Positions 8,618-16,825 of a DNA stretch of 44,817 nucleotides are shown piece by piece. The notes below the pieces were generated by a model. The model was not told the DNA's origin. It ran no database searches and worked only from the letters and a program-made list of their open reading frames with translations. Each line of letters begins with the position of its first letter. The first letter of the stretch is position 1. Made by a program: the position numbers and the translations under genes. The stretch lies in the NCBI GenBank assembly GCA_964473335.1, contig CAYYOO010000004.1, positions 1 to 44,817 on the forward strand, in the 5' to 3' direction. The stretch comes from CAYZTD01 sp964473335 (GTDB taxonomy: Archaea; Thermoplasmatota; E2; DHVEG-1).

Positions 8618-9039
8618 TTTTTTTAATATTAGTTTTGAAATATTAATAAAAAAATTATTTTTAGCTGAATGATTAATTTTTTAATGTAATTAAGTTATAA
8701 ACTTAATTTTTTAAATTTAAATGTTTAAAAAGTTTTTTCGTGTTAACATTTATCAATTGACAAAGCGTGATGTGGTTATTGTTAACATATGAAAAAAACT
8801 AGGATTGATTGATATTATTTAGCACACTTTGTTGAATTTCGTTAAAAAAATTTGATATTTAGATAGATCTTAAGTTATTTTCTCCTTAAAAAATACTCAA
8901 AATGGCGAATTATGCCAAAAATAGCATAAAAAGTGTATAGTTTTTACCTCAAAAAAGGTGTTTAAATGAATTTTGTATTGCTTGATATTATTTATCATGC
9001 GGTAAATTTTTAATTAACCTCGTGTTTTAGAATACTTGG
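8618..9039 (+). other. AT-rich intergenic region upstream of the recombinase pair
   Basis: No convincing gene is present. The region contains a perfect 9-bp inverted repeat with a 3-nt spacer at 8688-8708 (AATTAAGTT/AACTTAATT), GTTAACATAT at 8781-8790, and TTATGC/GCATAA at 8910-8929. A 14-codon frame at 8966-9013 has AGGTG 5 nt upstream of its ATG. It could be a leader peptide but is too short to call. The base composition is noticeably more AT-rich than the flanking genes. Confidence 0.5.
8688..8708. repeat. Inverted repeat / left member of flanking repeat set
   Basis: Nine-base arms AATTAAGTT and AACTTAATT surround ATA. Its core TTAAGTTATAAACT (8690-8703) recurs exactly at 10843-10856. The 17-mer TTAAGTTATAAACTTAA recurs with two mismatches at 10903-10919. 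These copies lie on either side of the two serine recombinases. It could be an attachment-site arm or an operator; AT-rich context means chance cannot be excluded. Confidence 0.45.
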
Positions 9040-9858
9040 ATGGATGCAAAAACCATACGTGCAACAATTTATACTAGAGTATCAACTGAAGATCAAGCTA
9101 AAGAAGGTTTTAGTCTAGATGCACAAATGGAAAAATTAAGATCTTATTGTAAAGCTAGAGATTGGACAGTTGTTAAAGAGTACGTTGATGATGGTTACTC
9201 TGGAAGAAATATTAAGCGACCAGGGTATACTAAAATGCTAGAAGAAATGGAGGAGTGGGACATACTTCTTGTCCTAAAGATGGACAGAATCCATAGGAAT
9301 TCAAAGAATTTTATGTTGATGATGGAATTTTTAAATGAAAAAGGTAAAGAATTTGTGTCAATGAATGAATCTTTTGATACTTCTAATGCGATGGGTCGTT
9401 TTGTTATGAATATTCTTCAACTTGTCGCACAATTAGAGTCGGAACAGATAGGTGAACGTGTATATGATGGGATGGAACAAAAAGCTAGAACTAATGGAGG
9501 AATGCTAGGTTTTAACATACCATATGGTTACAATTATGAAGATGGAAAGTTAATTATTAACACTAATGAATCTGAGGTAATAAATGATATATACTCTTGG
9601 TATATTGAAGGAAAAAGTTTAGGTAAAATAACCCAAATGTTAAATTCAAATCAAATTCCCACTAAGAAAAATAAATCTTGGGCAAAAAAAACAGTATCAA
9701 GAATTCTTAAGAATCCTATCTATTGTGGATATCTTCATTGGGAAAAGTATATCAATAAAGGTGAACACGAGAAAATTATCGATATTGAAGAATTCAATGA
9801 AGTTCAAAAAATAATTGCAGATCGCGGGGGCAATCCAGCAAAATTTTTAAAAAAATAG
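9040..9858 (+). CDS. Compact serine recombinase (resolvase/invertase plus recombinase domain), first of tandem pair
   Basis: A 272-residue site-specific recombinase. The resolvase fold occupies residues 1 to about 150, with catalytic Ser15 in YTRVSTEDQ and the arginine motif MDRIHRNS. The segment GFNIPYGYNYEDG to NPIYCGYLHW is the DNA-binding Recombinase domain (Pfam PF07508 type). The protein stops right after EFNEVQKII, where large serine recombinases normally continue into a zinc ribbon and coiled coil, so it lacks those parts. It may be a minimal archaeal form or a truncated one. It is followed 104 nt later by a second, divergent recombinase. Both probably act on the same element. Confidence 0.9.
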   Translation: MDAKTIRATIYTRVSTEDQAKEGFSLDAQMEKLRSYCKARDWTVVKEYVDDGYSGRNIKRPGYTKMLEEMEEWDILLVLKMDRIHRNSKNFMLMMEFLNEKGKEFVSMNESFDTSNAMGRFVMNILQLVAQLESEQIGERVYDGMEQKARTNGGMLGFNIPYGYNYEDGKLIINTNESEVINDIYSWYIEGKSLGKITQMLNSNQIPTKKNKSWAKKTVSRILKNPIYCGYLHWEKYINKGEHEKIIDIEEFNEVQKIIADRGGNPAKFLKK

Positions 9859-9865
9859 CCATTAT

Positions 9866-9897
9866 ATAGTATCTATCGGACTGCCGAAGGTAACTAT
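9866..9897. repeat. Concentric inverted repeat between the recombinase genes
   Basis: ATAGT (9866-9870) pairs with ACTAT (9893-9897), and TCGG (9876-9879) pairs with CCGA (9884-9887). Both share the centre 9881.5, with symmetric 5-nt internal loops and a 4-nt apex. It starts 7 nt after the first recombinase stop. It may be an RNA hairpin at the end of the first gene or a dyad recombination/operator site. Confidence 0.4.
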
Positions 9898-9962
9898 TTG
9901 GGGCAAACTATAAATAAGATATTTCATATTTATAACAATGTTATATACATGAGATATGTCAT

Positions 9963-10688
9963 ATGTCAAAATACAAAGTAGCGTTTTACACTCGAGTTAG
10001 CAAAAAAGATCAGGTAAAGGGGTACAGTTTGTCTGGTCAAGAATCAATTTTAAAAACTTGGGCCAATAACAAAGGTTGGAAATGGGTAAAAACATATTCT
10101 GAAGAAGCAAATGCAAAAGATCTAAATCGTGACAAATTACGAGAAATGATAACTGATGCAAAAAATGGTTTATTTGATGGAATATGCATAATAGATAATG
10201 ATAGGCTAAGCAGATCAACAAATGATTTACTTACAATAATGGATGATTTACTTGAATATAATATAAAAATACACATTCATAATTTACAACATTTAGATAT
10301 ATATAGTCAAAAGGGACGTTTTACTTTAACTAATTTTGCAGCTTTTAGTGAATTTTATAGAAAACAACTAGCAGTGAAAATTAGAACAGGTGTAAAACAA
10401 AAAATGAAAAATGAATGGTTTGGACAAGCCCCGTTTGGATATAAAATAATATCTGATGAAGTAGGAAATAGAAAAAAGAATACTAGGTTAATTGCAAATC
10501 CTGAAGAACAAGAAACGCTAAAAATAATGCGAGATTTAAGAAATGAAGGAAAAAGTTACAACGAAATTGCTGAATATTTAAATGTAAATGGATATAAAAC
10601 AAGACACTCGAAAAAAGATAAGACAAGTAATTGGCATTCTAGTACTGTTAGAAATATCTTAAATCGTCAAGAAGTAAAATTAAAATAG
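9963..10688 (+). CDS. Compact serine recombinase, second of tandem pair
   Basis: A 241-residue serine recombinase distinct from its neighbour. Catalytic Ser13 is in YTRVSKKDQ, the arginine motif is NDRLSRST, and a helical linker (FSEFYRKQLAVKIRTGVKQKM) leads to the Recombinase domain (APFGYKI, then LRNEGKSYNEIAEYLNVNGYKT, WHSSTVRNIL). It ends without a zinc ribbon or coiled coil. Tandem unequal serine recombinases are known from ccrA/ccrB of staphylococcal cassettes, where both are needed for excision. An analogous division of labour here is inference. No cargo gene is obvious between the repeats. Confidence 0.9.
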   Translation: MSKYKVAFYTRVSKKDQVKGYSLSGQESILKTWANNKGWKWVKTYSEEANAKDLNRDKLREMITDAKNGLFDGICIIDNDRLSRSTNDLLTIMDDLLEYNIKIHIHNLQHLDIYSQKGRFTLTNFAAFSEFYRKQLAVKIRTGVKQKMKNEWFGQAPFGYKIISDEVGNRKKNTRLIANPEEQETLKIMRDLRNEGKSYNEIAEYLNVNGYKTRHSKKDKTSNWHSSTVRNILNRQEVKLK

Positions 10689-11048
10689 TTATATTTACAA
10701 TATTAATTTACCATATGTGAATTTATCTATCATAAAATATCATAGTTAACATATACCGTGTATATTGTTAATTTATAACATAATTTATTAATAACCCTTT
10801 ATACTTAATTATTTAACATAAAAGTTTAAATACATTAATTTTTTAAGTTATAAACTAAAAAATTTGGCTAGATATTTATGAATTATCTGAAATAAAAATT
10901 AATTAAGTCTTAAACTTAAATTATTAAAATAGTATATATACAGTCTAAAAAAATATACGTATAATAATTAATTCATACAAAAGCTTTAATAATAGCCAAA
11001 AATTTACCAGAACAAAGTTAAAAAAGGTAACTTGGATAGGTGCACAAG
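10689..11048 (+). other. AT-rich intergenic region with dyads and repeat copies, upstream of trkA
   Basis: No gene is supported. It holds a near-perfect 11-bp inverted repeat at 10746-10771 (TTAACATATAC ... GTATATTGTTAA with one bulged T). It also holds the 14-bp repeat copy at 10843-10856 and the 17-bp variant at 10903-10919. GTTAACATAT at 10745-10754 repeats the 10-mer found left of the recombinases at 8781-8790. TATATACAG near 10933 could serve as a promoter element for trkA. Confidence 0.5.
10746..10771. repeat. Near-perfect inverted repeat downstream of recombinases
   Basis: TTAACATATAC (10746-10756) is followed by CGT and then GTATATTGTTAA (10760-10771), which pairs fully apart from one bulged T. 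It lies about 58 nt after the second recombinase stop. It could be a recombinase core site, an operator or a transcript-end hairpin. Confidence 0.4.
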
Positions 11049-11702
11049 ATGTACATTGTTATAATTGGAGCCGGCGGAATTGGTAGACGCCTTACAGAAA
11101 TAGCTCTTAGTGATGGAAATCATAACGTTATTGTTATAGATAAAGATCAAGAATCTTGCGAAGAAATTGCTAGAAAGTATGATGCTATAGCAATAAACGC
11201 TGATGCAACTCAAGAAGAAACTCTTGATGAATCCGAAGTAAAAAAAGCAGATGTTCTTGTCACAACAACTAATGACGATGCAACTAATTTAATGGTTGTT
11301 TCATTAGCTAAAAATAAGGGTGTTAAAAATTTAGTTTCTGTTGTAAATCAGGAAGAAAGTAAACCAATGTACATGGAAAAAGGCGTAAAAATGGTTAAAA
11401 GCCCAAATATAGTAATGGCCGAACATCTCTATAAATCAATTAAACATCCAAATGTTGAAGATTATATGAATGTTGGAAACAACGTAGAAATATTTAGGTT
11501 GCCTCTATCAACAAATTCCAAGCATTCAGGAAAAACAATAAAAAAGATTGGTTTGCCTGACAAAAGTTTAGTAATTGCTATTGAACGGGACAACAAAATA
11601 ATAGTTCCAACTGAAGTAGTTGAGCTTTATTCTGAAGATAAAGTGACAATCATGTCAAGGAAAGACAAAGTTGATAAAATCGCTGAACTTTTTTCCGAGT
11701 GA
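11049..11702 (+). CDS. trkA: TrkA-type K+ channel/transporter regulatory (RCK) protein
   Basis: The protein has about 217 residues. An N-terminal NAD-binding RCK_N domain carries the Rossmann motif IIGAGGIGRRL and the acidic strand end VIDKD. A C-terminal RCK_C domain follows from about residue 137 (FRLPLSTNSKHSGKTIKKIGLP). It gates a membrane K+ uptake partner (TrkH/KtrB), which is not in the window. I choose ATG 11049 because AGGTG lies 8 nt upstream and the family begins MYIVIIGAG. GTG 11040 would add three residues and overlap that site. Confidence 0.93.
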   Translation: MYIVIIGAGGIGRRLTEIALSDGNHNVIVIDKDQESCEEIARKYDAIAINADATQEETLDESEVKKADVLVTTTNDDATNLMVVSLAKNKGVKNLVSVVNQEESKPMYMEKGVKMVKSPNIVMAEHLYKSIKHPNVEDYMNVGNNVEIFRLPLSTNSKHSGKTIKKIGLPDKSLVIAIERDNKIIVPTEVVELYSEDKVTIMSRKDKVDKIAELFSE

Positions 11703-11782
11703 ATAATTAACTATTTACGTAAAATATAAATAAAGGGTCTATTATTCTTATCTGTTATTTGACTGGTTTTGAGGAGTTTATT

Positions 11783-12427
11783 ATGAATACAAATGAAGTA
11801 ACTAAAACTGGAACTACTACACTTGGAATTGTGTGCAAAGAAGGCGTTGTAATTGCAACTGAAACTAGAGCAACAATGGGTCATTTGATTGCTCATAAAG
11901 AAACGAAAAAATTATACAAAATTGATGAACATCTTGCTCTTGCAACTGCAGGACTTGTTGGTGATCTTCAGGTACTTTCAAGATATCTTACAGCTGAAGC
12001 AAATTTATATAGATTAAAACGCGACATAAAGATGCCAGTGAAAAGTGCTGCTACATTAATGTCAAATATAATGAATCAGAGAAAATTCATGCCATACTAT
12101 GTACAATTAGTTCTAGCAGGATTTGACAGTGACGGCGGTCATGTTTATTCACTTGATGCAGCTGGAGGATCTATTCCAGATAAATATACATCTGGTGGAT
12201 CAGGCTCACCTTTTGTATATGGTGTACTTGAAGACCATTATAGAGACAATCTTTCAATTGATGAGGGTGTAGACCTTGCTATAAGGGCAATATATTCAGC
12301 AAAAAGTAGAGATTCTGCTTCGGGTGGCATGACAAATGTCGTAGTTATTACTAAAGAAGGATTCAAAAGAATTCCTAATGACGAAGTAGAAAAAAGATTA
12401 GAAAAGATTAGAAATATATCAAAATAA
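11783..12427 (+). CDS. psmB: Proteasome beta subunit (20S core, Thr protease)
   Basis: The protein has 214 residues. A ten-residue propeptide (MNTNEVTKTG) precedes the mature N-terminal TTTLGIVCKEG, making Thr11 the catalytic nucleophile after self-cleavage at Gly10. ATRATMGHLIAHKETKKL and GGSIPDKYTSGGSGSPFVYG are typical beta-subunit segments. GAGGAG lies 6 nt upstream of ATG 11783, so the in-frame TTG at 11759 is not the start. The alpha subunit is not in this window. Confidence 0.96.
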   Translation: MNTNEVTKTGTTTLGIVCKEGVVIATETRATMGHLIAHKETKKLYKIDEHLALATAGLVGDLQVLSRYLTAEANLYRLKRDIKMPVKSAATLMSNIMNQRKFMPYYVQLVLAGFDSDGGHVYSLDAAGGSIPDKYTSGGSGSPFVYGVLEDHYRDNLSIDEGVDLAIRAIYSAKSRDSASGGMTNVVVITKEGFKRIPNDEVEKRLEKIRNISK

Positions 12428-12508
12428 ATTATTCTAATATTGTATATAATTAATTATTCAATTATTATTTATCCATAATCTATTTAAAAAATTTAAGAAA
12501 GGTATAAA

Positions 12509-14419
12509 ATGACAGTAGATGATGTTTTAAGAGAAATTAAAGGTAAAGTAAGAGCTGTTATTCCACCTAGTATAGATGTATCTAATGTTGAATTTGAAGG
12601 CGCATTGGTAGTAATATATACTAAGCATCCTGATAAATTTGCTAAAAAAGATGATTTGATAAAACAGCTTGCAAAAATGCTTCAAAAAAGGATTGCAGTA
12701 AGACCTGCACCTTCAGTTATCACTGATACTGAAACAGCTGAACGTAAAATTAAAAAAATTATTCCTAAAGAAGCTGAAATCACAAATATCTATTTTTTAC
12801 CTGATATCGGTGAAGTAACTATTGAAGCAATGAAACCTGGTATAGCTATTGGAAAACAAGGTGCTCTATTAAATGAGATTAGAAAAAAGATTAATTGGTC
12901 TCCTAGAATCGTTAGAACTCCGCCAATCCAATCAAAGACAGTTAAAGATATCAGACACTATCTTAGATCTATGAGTGAAGAGAGAAAAGAGGTTCTAAGA
13001 AAAATAGGTCGCAGATTACATAGAGGAATATCAAAAGGAGAAAAATTTGTTAGAGTGACAGCTTTAGGTGGTTTTCGCCAGGTTGGTAGGTCTTGTGCTT
13101 TACTTCACACTCAAGACAGTAAGATTATGATCGACTGTGGTGTTGATGTTTCATCAAATAATACAACTCCATATCTTCACCTTCCTGAGGTTTTACCATT
13201 TGAAACATTAGATGCAGTAGTGATAACTCATGCTCATCTTGATCACTCTGGTTTAGTACCACTTTTATATAAATATGGTTTTGATGGACCATTATATTGT
13301 ACTACTCCTACTAGAGATATGAGTACATTACTTCAAATGGATTATTTAAAAGTAGCTGCAGCTGATGCAAAAAAAATACCTTATTCAGCTGAACATATCA
13401 GAGAAGTAATTAAACATTGTATTACAATGGACTATGGCGATACTACTGATATAACACCCGATGTTAGGCTTACCTTTCATAACGCAGGCCATATATTAGG
13501 CTCTGCAATAGCACATTTTCATGTAGGTGAAGGATTATATAATATTGCCTTTAGTGGTGATATTAAATATGAGAGAACTTGGCTTTTTAACCCTGCAATC
13601 AATCGTTTTCCCCGGCTTGAAGCAATATTTATGGAGTCTACCTACGGCGGTAGAGAAGATTTTCAACCTAGTAGAAAGGAGGCCACCCAAAAACTTAGCG
13701 ATATAATCAAAAGAACTCTTAATAATAAAGGAAAATTGTTGGTACCTGTATTTGCTGTTGGACGAAGTCAAGAAGTAATGATAGTGCTTGAAAATCTTGT
13801 TAGAACCAAAAAAATACCAAAAATAAATGTCTATTTAGATGGTATGATATGGGAAGCAACAGCTATTCATACAGCGTATCCCGAATATTTAAACAATAAA
13901 CTCAGAAATCAAATATTTCAAAAAGGACAAAATCCACTTTTATCTGATATATTTAAAAGAGTAGATAGTCATGAAACTAGAAAGAAGATAATCAATGATC
14001 ACCCTGAGTCTTGTGTTGTTTTAGCAACTAGCGGTATGATGAATGGTGGTCCTGTTATGGAATATTTCAAAGAATGGGCCGAAAACAAGAAAAACACTAT
14101 TGCATTTGTTGGTTATCAAGCAGAAGGAACGGTTGGTAAAAGAATTCAAAAAGGATGGGAAGAAATACCTCTTAATACTGGTGGAAATGTAATAAATATT
14201 AAGATGAACATGAACGTAGAAACAGTTGATGGTTTCTCAGGACACAGCGATCGAAGACAACTGATAAATTTTGTTAATAATATGTCACCTAGACCTGAAA
14301 AAATAATCTTTGGCCATGGCGAAGAATCTAAATGTTTAGACGTTTCAAGTAGCATTCATAAGAGATTCAACATTAGTACTAATGCAATGCAGAATTTAGA
14401 AACAGTGAGATTTAAATAA
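12509..14419 (+). CDS. fttA: aCPSF1/FttA KH-beta-CASP ribonuclease, transcription termination factor
   Basis: This 636-residue protein has the standard length. Residues 1 to about 145 hold two KH-type RNA-binding modules (GIAIGKQGALLNEI is the second GXXG loop). The metallo-beta-lactamase domain carries HAHLDH at 241-246, and the beta-CASP domain carries VPVFAVGRSQE, ATSGMMNGGPV and the C-terminal GFSGHSDR and FGHGEE motifs. It cleaves nascent RNA after U-rich tracts and ends archaeal transcription. AAAGG about 6 nt upstream supports the ATG. It follows psmB on the same strand after about 80 nt. Confidence 0.97.
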   Translation: MTVDDVLREIKGKVRAVIPPSIDVSNVEFEGALVVIYTKHPDKFAKKDDLIKQLAKMLQKRIAVRPAPSVITDTETAERKIKKIIPKEAEITNIYFLPDIGEVTIEAMKPGIAIGKQGALLNEIRKKINWSPRIVRTPPIQSKTVKDIRHYLRSMSEERKEVLRKIGRRLHRGISKGEKFVRVTALGGFRQVGRSCALLHTQDSKIMIDCGVDVSSNNTTPYLHLPEVLPFETLDAVVITHAHLDHSGLVPLLYKYGFDGPLYCTTPTRDMSTLLQMDYLKVAAADAKKIPYSAEHIREVIKHCITMDYGDTTDITPDVRLTFHNAGHILGSAIAHFHVGEGLYNIAFSGDIKYERTWLFNPAINRFPRLEAIFMESTYGGREDFQPSRKEATQKLSDIIKRTLNNKGKLLVPVFAVGRSQEVMIVLENLVRTKKIPKINVYLDGMIWEATAIHTAYPEYLNNKLRNQIFQKGQNPLLSDIFKRVDSHETRKKIINDHPESCVVLATSGMMNGGPVMEYFKEWAENKKNTIAFVGYQAEGTVGKRIQKGWEEIPLNTGGNVINIKMNMNVETVDGFSGHSDRRQLINFVNNMSPRPEKIIFGHGEESKCLDVSSSIHKRFNISTNAMQNLETVRFK

Positions 14420-14427
14420 AAAAAAAA

Positions 14428-15345
14428 TTAAGTTTCTTTTTGAATTTTCTTTTTATCTGTTGCTTTTGCTAAATTCCATAGATTATTGAACTTTTCGTCT
14501 AGAACATGAATATCGTCAACGTTTACATAGGCAGTAACAATATATGATGGTTCATCATTTTCTTCAGGCAGAATCTTTATGCCATTAAAAGCAATTTCTT
14601 TTCCATATACATAATTACGCATAGTTCCAGGTACATCTTCATTAAAGTACCTTATTTCAAGATTGTCTTTGTAGGTCTTTTCTAGATCTTTTATTATCTC
14701 CATATGGTTTTTGTTATCAACTATTAACTGTATCTTGTTGTCAAGATCTAAAAATTTCTTAAAATATTTTAAAAATGGCTCTTTGAAAAGACGTTCTCCA
14801 CCGATCTGAAGTTTTAGTTCATTATTTTTTTCAAGGCAATTGTTAAGCATATTATATAGAATCCATTTACCGTTATATTGTAATGTAACATTTCCATTTC
14901 TTTTGAGTTTAATTCCATATTTTTCAAAATTAGTTTTATAAAACTCATCATAGGTTTTTAAGCGATCCTCAATTACTTTGTATGTTGTTTCTGCAATAAA
15001 TCCTTTCAAATCGTTTTTTATGTCTTCCCATATAGCACGAGGATGAACTGGTAGATAACTTTCCCTACCAAAATCATGCTCTGATTCATTTGAAAATAAA
15101 ACTTTTGCAATAATACCATTTCTCATCAGGCATGCCCTACCAGTTTCAAGCGGCCTTCGGGTGATATTTGCAAACTCATGAGCTATTTTCAAAAATTCAG
15201 AAAATTCTCTTGGACAATCTATTATTAGAGTAACATAATATACAGCAGCTTCGCGAGGGCGATTAAATTTCAACCTCTCGAACATCATTTCAAAATCTTG
15301 GATATAATCCAACTTAACATTACTTTTAGTTTCACATCCCATCAT
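14428..15345 (-). CDS. Unrecognised protein with possible PLD-like C-terminal fold
   Basis: A 305-residue protein begins MMGCETKSN with GGTG about 9 nt upstream. No catalytic motif is visible; there is no HKD pair. The C-terminal half (LKLQIGGERLFKEPFLKYFKK, IQLIVDNKN, LEIRYFNEDVPGTMRNYVYGKEIA) alternates strands and helices in the manner of phospholipase-D-like sensor or regulator domains, but this is only a fold impression. The N-terminal region has a CPREF segment and Cys108. It converges on fttA with 8 nt between the stops. Confidence 0.6.
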   Translation of the reverse strand: MMGCETKSNVKLDYIQDFEMMFERLKFNRPREAAVYYVTLIIDCPREFSEFLKIAHEFANITRRPLETGRACLMRNGIIAKVLFSNESEHDFGRESYLPVHPRAIWEDIKNDLKGFIAETTYKVIEDRLKTYDEFYKTNFEKYGIKLKRNGNVTLQYNGKWILYNMLNNCLEKNNELKLQIGGERLFKEPFLKYFKKFLDLDNKIQLIVDNKNHMEIIKDLEKTYKDNLEIRYFNEDVPGTMRNYVYGKEIAFNGIKILPEENDEPSYIVTAYVNVDDIHVLDEKFNNLWNLAKATDKKKIQKET

Positions 15346-15491
15346 CTAACACCAATCCTATTTTATATGATAATAATTAAATTACCAAATCCTGCTTTCC
15401 AAATTAAAAAATGTATTATACTTTTATATATTTTATGGATGCATAATTATGTGAATATGCATATAAAAAAATTTGTCTATTTAATTTGAAA

Positions 15492-15764
15492 TCAATCCTT
15501 ATTTTTCTTCAATTTTTCCATTTCTTTTAAGTATTTTCTACAATCTCTTTTAATCATAGCTATTTGCTGCTGTGGTATCTTGTATGAAAATACTGCATAT
15601 TCAAGTGCAAAAGCTAATCCATAAATAAATGCACCTACATTATATTTTTTTTCACTATTTAAAGCAAATATATCATCGGCAATTTTCATTGCATCTTCCA
15701 TTGTATAAGCTGTTTTTTTCTGTCTAGATTTTTCATCTTTATTATCTGCCATATTATTTACCAT
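15492..15764 (-). CDS. Unrecognised small helical protein
   Basis: The frame encodes 90 residues, charged at both ends, with a central amphipathic to hydrophobic stretch (YNVGAFIYGLAFALEYAVFSYKI). ATG 15764 and an in-frame ATG four codons later are both possible starts; neither has a good SD sequence. It is flanked by other unknown minus-strand genes, with 41 nt to the next upstream. No family is recognised. Confidence 0.5.
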   Translation of the reverse strand: MVNNMADNKDEKSRQKKTAYTMEDAMKIADDIFALNSEKKYNVGAFIYGLAFALEYAVFSYKIPQQQIAMIKRDCRKYLKEMEKLKKNKD

Positions 15765-15805
15765 TAATCAAAAGTATTTAATTTTTTACAAAGTTTTAAA
15801 ATGTC

Positions 15806-16135
15806 TTATAATTCAAATTTTAGTTCATTTTCTGTAGAAAAATTAAAAAAATAGTCAAAAAGCCATTTGTTATAGATATTCAAATAATTTTCTTTATTAA
15901 TATTTTTTTGTTTATCATAAAACTCTATCCATTTTTTCCAAGTCCTTTTATCTTCTTTCAGTAGTAATTTAATGTTATTATAGTATTTAGAATAATTTTT
16001 AGCATATTTACTAAATAACTTAAAGGATTCATCTATACCTTTTTCAAATCCCTTTTTATAATCATTTTCTTTTGTGATTCCATTTTTTAGCTTTTCTTTT
16101 AATTCTATTAGTGATTCATCTTTCATAACAAACAT
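15806..16135 (-). CDS. Unrecognised Lys/Tyr/Trp-rich helical protein
   Basis: The 109-residue product is strongly helical and basic, rich in Tyr, Trp, Lys and Asn (KKWIEFYDKQKNINKENY, KWLFDYFFNF). ATG 16135 or ATG 16126 may be the start. A strong imperfect stem at 16165-16249 lies 30 nt upstream on this strand and ends in a T tract, so it could act as a leader structure. It is probably cotranscribed with the 15492 gene. Function is unknown. Confidence 0.5.
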   Translation of the reverse strand: MFVMKDESLIELKEKLKNGITKENDYKKGFEKGIDESFKLFSKYAKNYSKYYNNIKLLLKEDKRTWKKWIEFYDKQKNINKENYLNIYNKWLFDYFFNFSTENELKFEL

Positions 16136-16164
16136 CTCTATTTTTAATCAAAAATCATACAAAA

Positions 16165-16249
16165 AGAAGGAGGGCTAGGTTTTTAATTTTACCTCTTTAG
16201 GAGGGGATGGGATGCAATCAAACAAAAAACTACCAGCCCGATTCCTTCT
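16165..16249 (+). ncRNA. Structured intergenic element with sequestered SD sequence
   Basis: A long stem forms between AGAAGGA (16165-16171) and TCCTTCT (16243-16249), continued by GGGCT/AGCCC (16172-16176 with 16235-16239) and GGT/ACC (16178-16180 with 16232-16234). That gives 15 base pairs with one small internal loop. Inside it, CCTC (16192-16195) can pair with GAGG (16201-16204), covering an AGGAGGGG ribosome-binding site on the plus strand. Read on the minus strand, the same stem ends in CTTTTTG before the 15806 gene. It could be a small RNA, a leader or a short mobile repeat. The strand and the function are not certain. Confidence 0.4.
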
Positions 16250-16277
16250 ATTTTTGAGATATATTGATTATATTTAA
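16212..16277 (+). CDS. Candidate 21-residue peptide with ideal SD sequence
   Basis: ATG 16212 follows GGAGG (16200-16204) with 7 nt spacing. The frame encodes MQSNKKLPARFLLFLRYIDY plus Ile, a basic N terminus followed by a hydrophobic segment. The SD sequence is inside the small hairpin of the surrounding element, so translation could be controlled by RNA folding. The next downstream gene is on the other strand, so this would be a free-standing peptide. Such a short frame may be fortuitous. Confidence 0.25.
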   Translation: MQSNKKLPARFLLFLRYIDYI

Positions 16278-16358
16278 GTACCTTTTTATTAGATGTATAT
16301 GTAATTAGATATGTAGTTAACTCTTAACATATATCTAGTTAAGTATTTATGTAAAATC

Positions 16359-16760
16359 TTATTCAAAATTACTATTATTCTCAATGTTTTTAATTATATT
16401 AATAATTCTATTCTGTAAATCCTTTGGAGCAAAGGGTTTTTCAATAAAATCTATTGCTTGGGATTTGCCAAAAGTTTTTGTAAAATCATCTGTCTTAGCT
16501 GTTAGGAATATTAAGGGTATATCATTCCATTTATTTACCTCTTTTATTCTATTCAGTAACTGCCAACCATTCATCTCCGGCATCATTATGTCTAATAGTA
16601 TTAGATCAGGAAGTATATTACAATCTTTTAAATATTTCAAACATTTATGAGCTGAATCTACACCTTCTACTGAAATAGATATATTCAAACATTCGAGGCA
16701 TTCTTTGACTGATCTTAAAACGTCAGGTTCGTCATCCACAACGAGAATTTTCTTTTTCAT
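16359..16760 (-). CDS. Stand-alone response regulator receiver (CheY-like)
   Basis: A 133-residue single receiver domain. The acidic pair is Asp9/Asp10, the phosphoacceptor is Asp57 (LLLDIMMPEMNG), the signalling Thr is Thr87 (IFLTAKT) and the conserved Lys is Lys108 (EKPF). There is no output domain and no histidine kinase in the window, so it works in trans, for example in a phosphorelay or by protein contact. The start MKKKILVVDDEP is typical. Confidence 0.92.
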   Translation of the reverse strand: MKKKILVVDDEPDVLRSVKECLECLNISISVEGVDSAHKCLKYLKDCNILPDLILLDIMMPEMNGWQLLNRIKEVNKWNDIPLIFLTAKTDDFTKTFGKSQAIDFIEKPFAPKDLQNRIINIIKNIENNSNFE

Positions 16761-16825
16761 TTGCTGTACCTAGCATTAAGTAATAAACTTTATTTTTATA
16801 ATTTTTTTGATAAAATTATAAAAAG

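Noticed and set aside
8966..9013. 14-codon leader peptide before the first recombinase
   Set aside because: It has a fair ribosome-binding site, but the length is too short to separate from chance, and 27 nt separate it from the recombinase start.
16165..16249. preQ1-I, fluoride or H/ACA RNA identity for the structured element
   Set aside because: An AAAAAACTA tail and GGGATGGG look superficially similar to riboswitch parts, but the stem order and conserved loop bases do not fit, and there is no ACA box after the stem.
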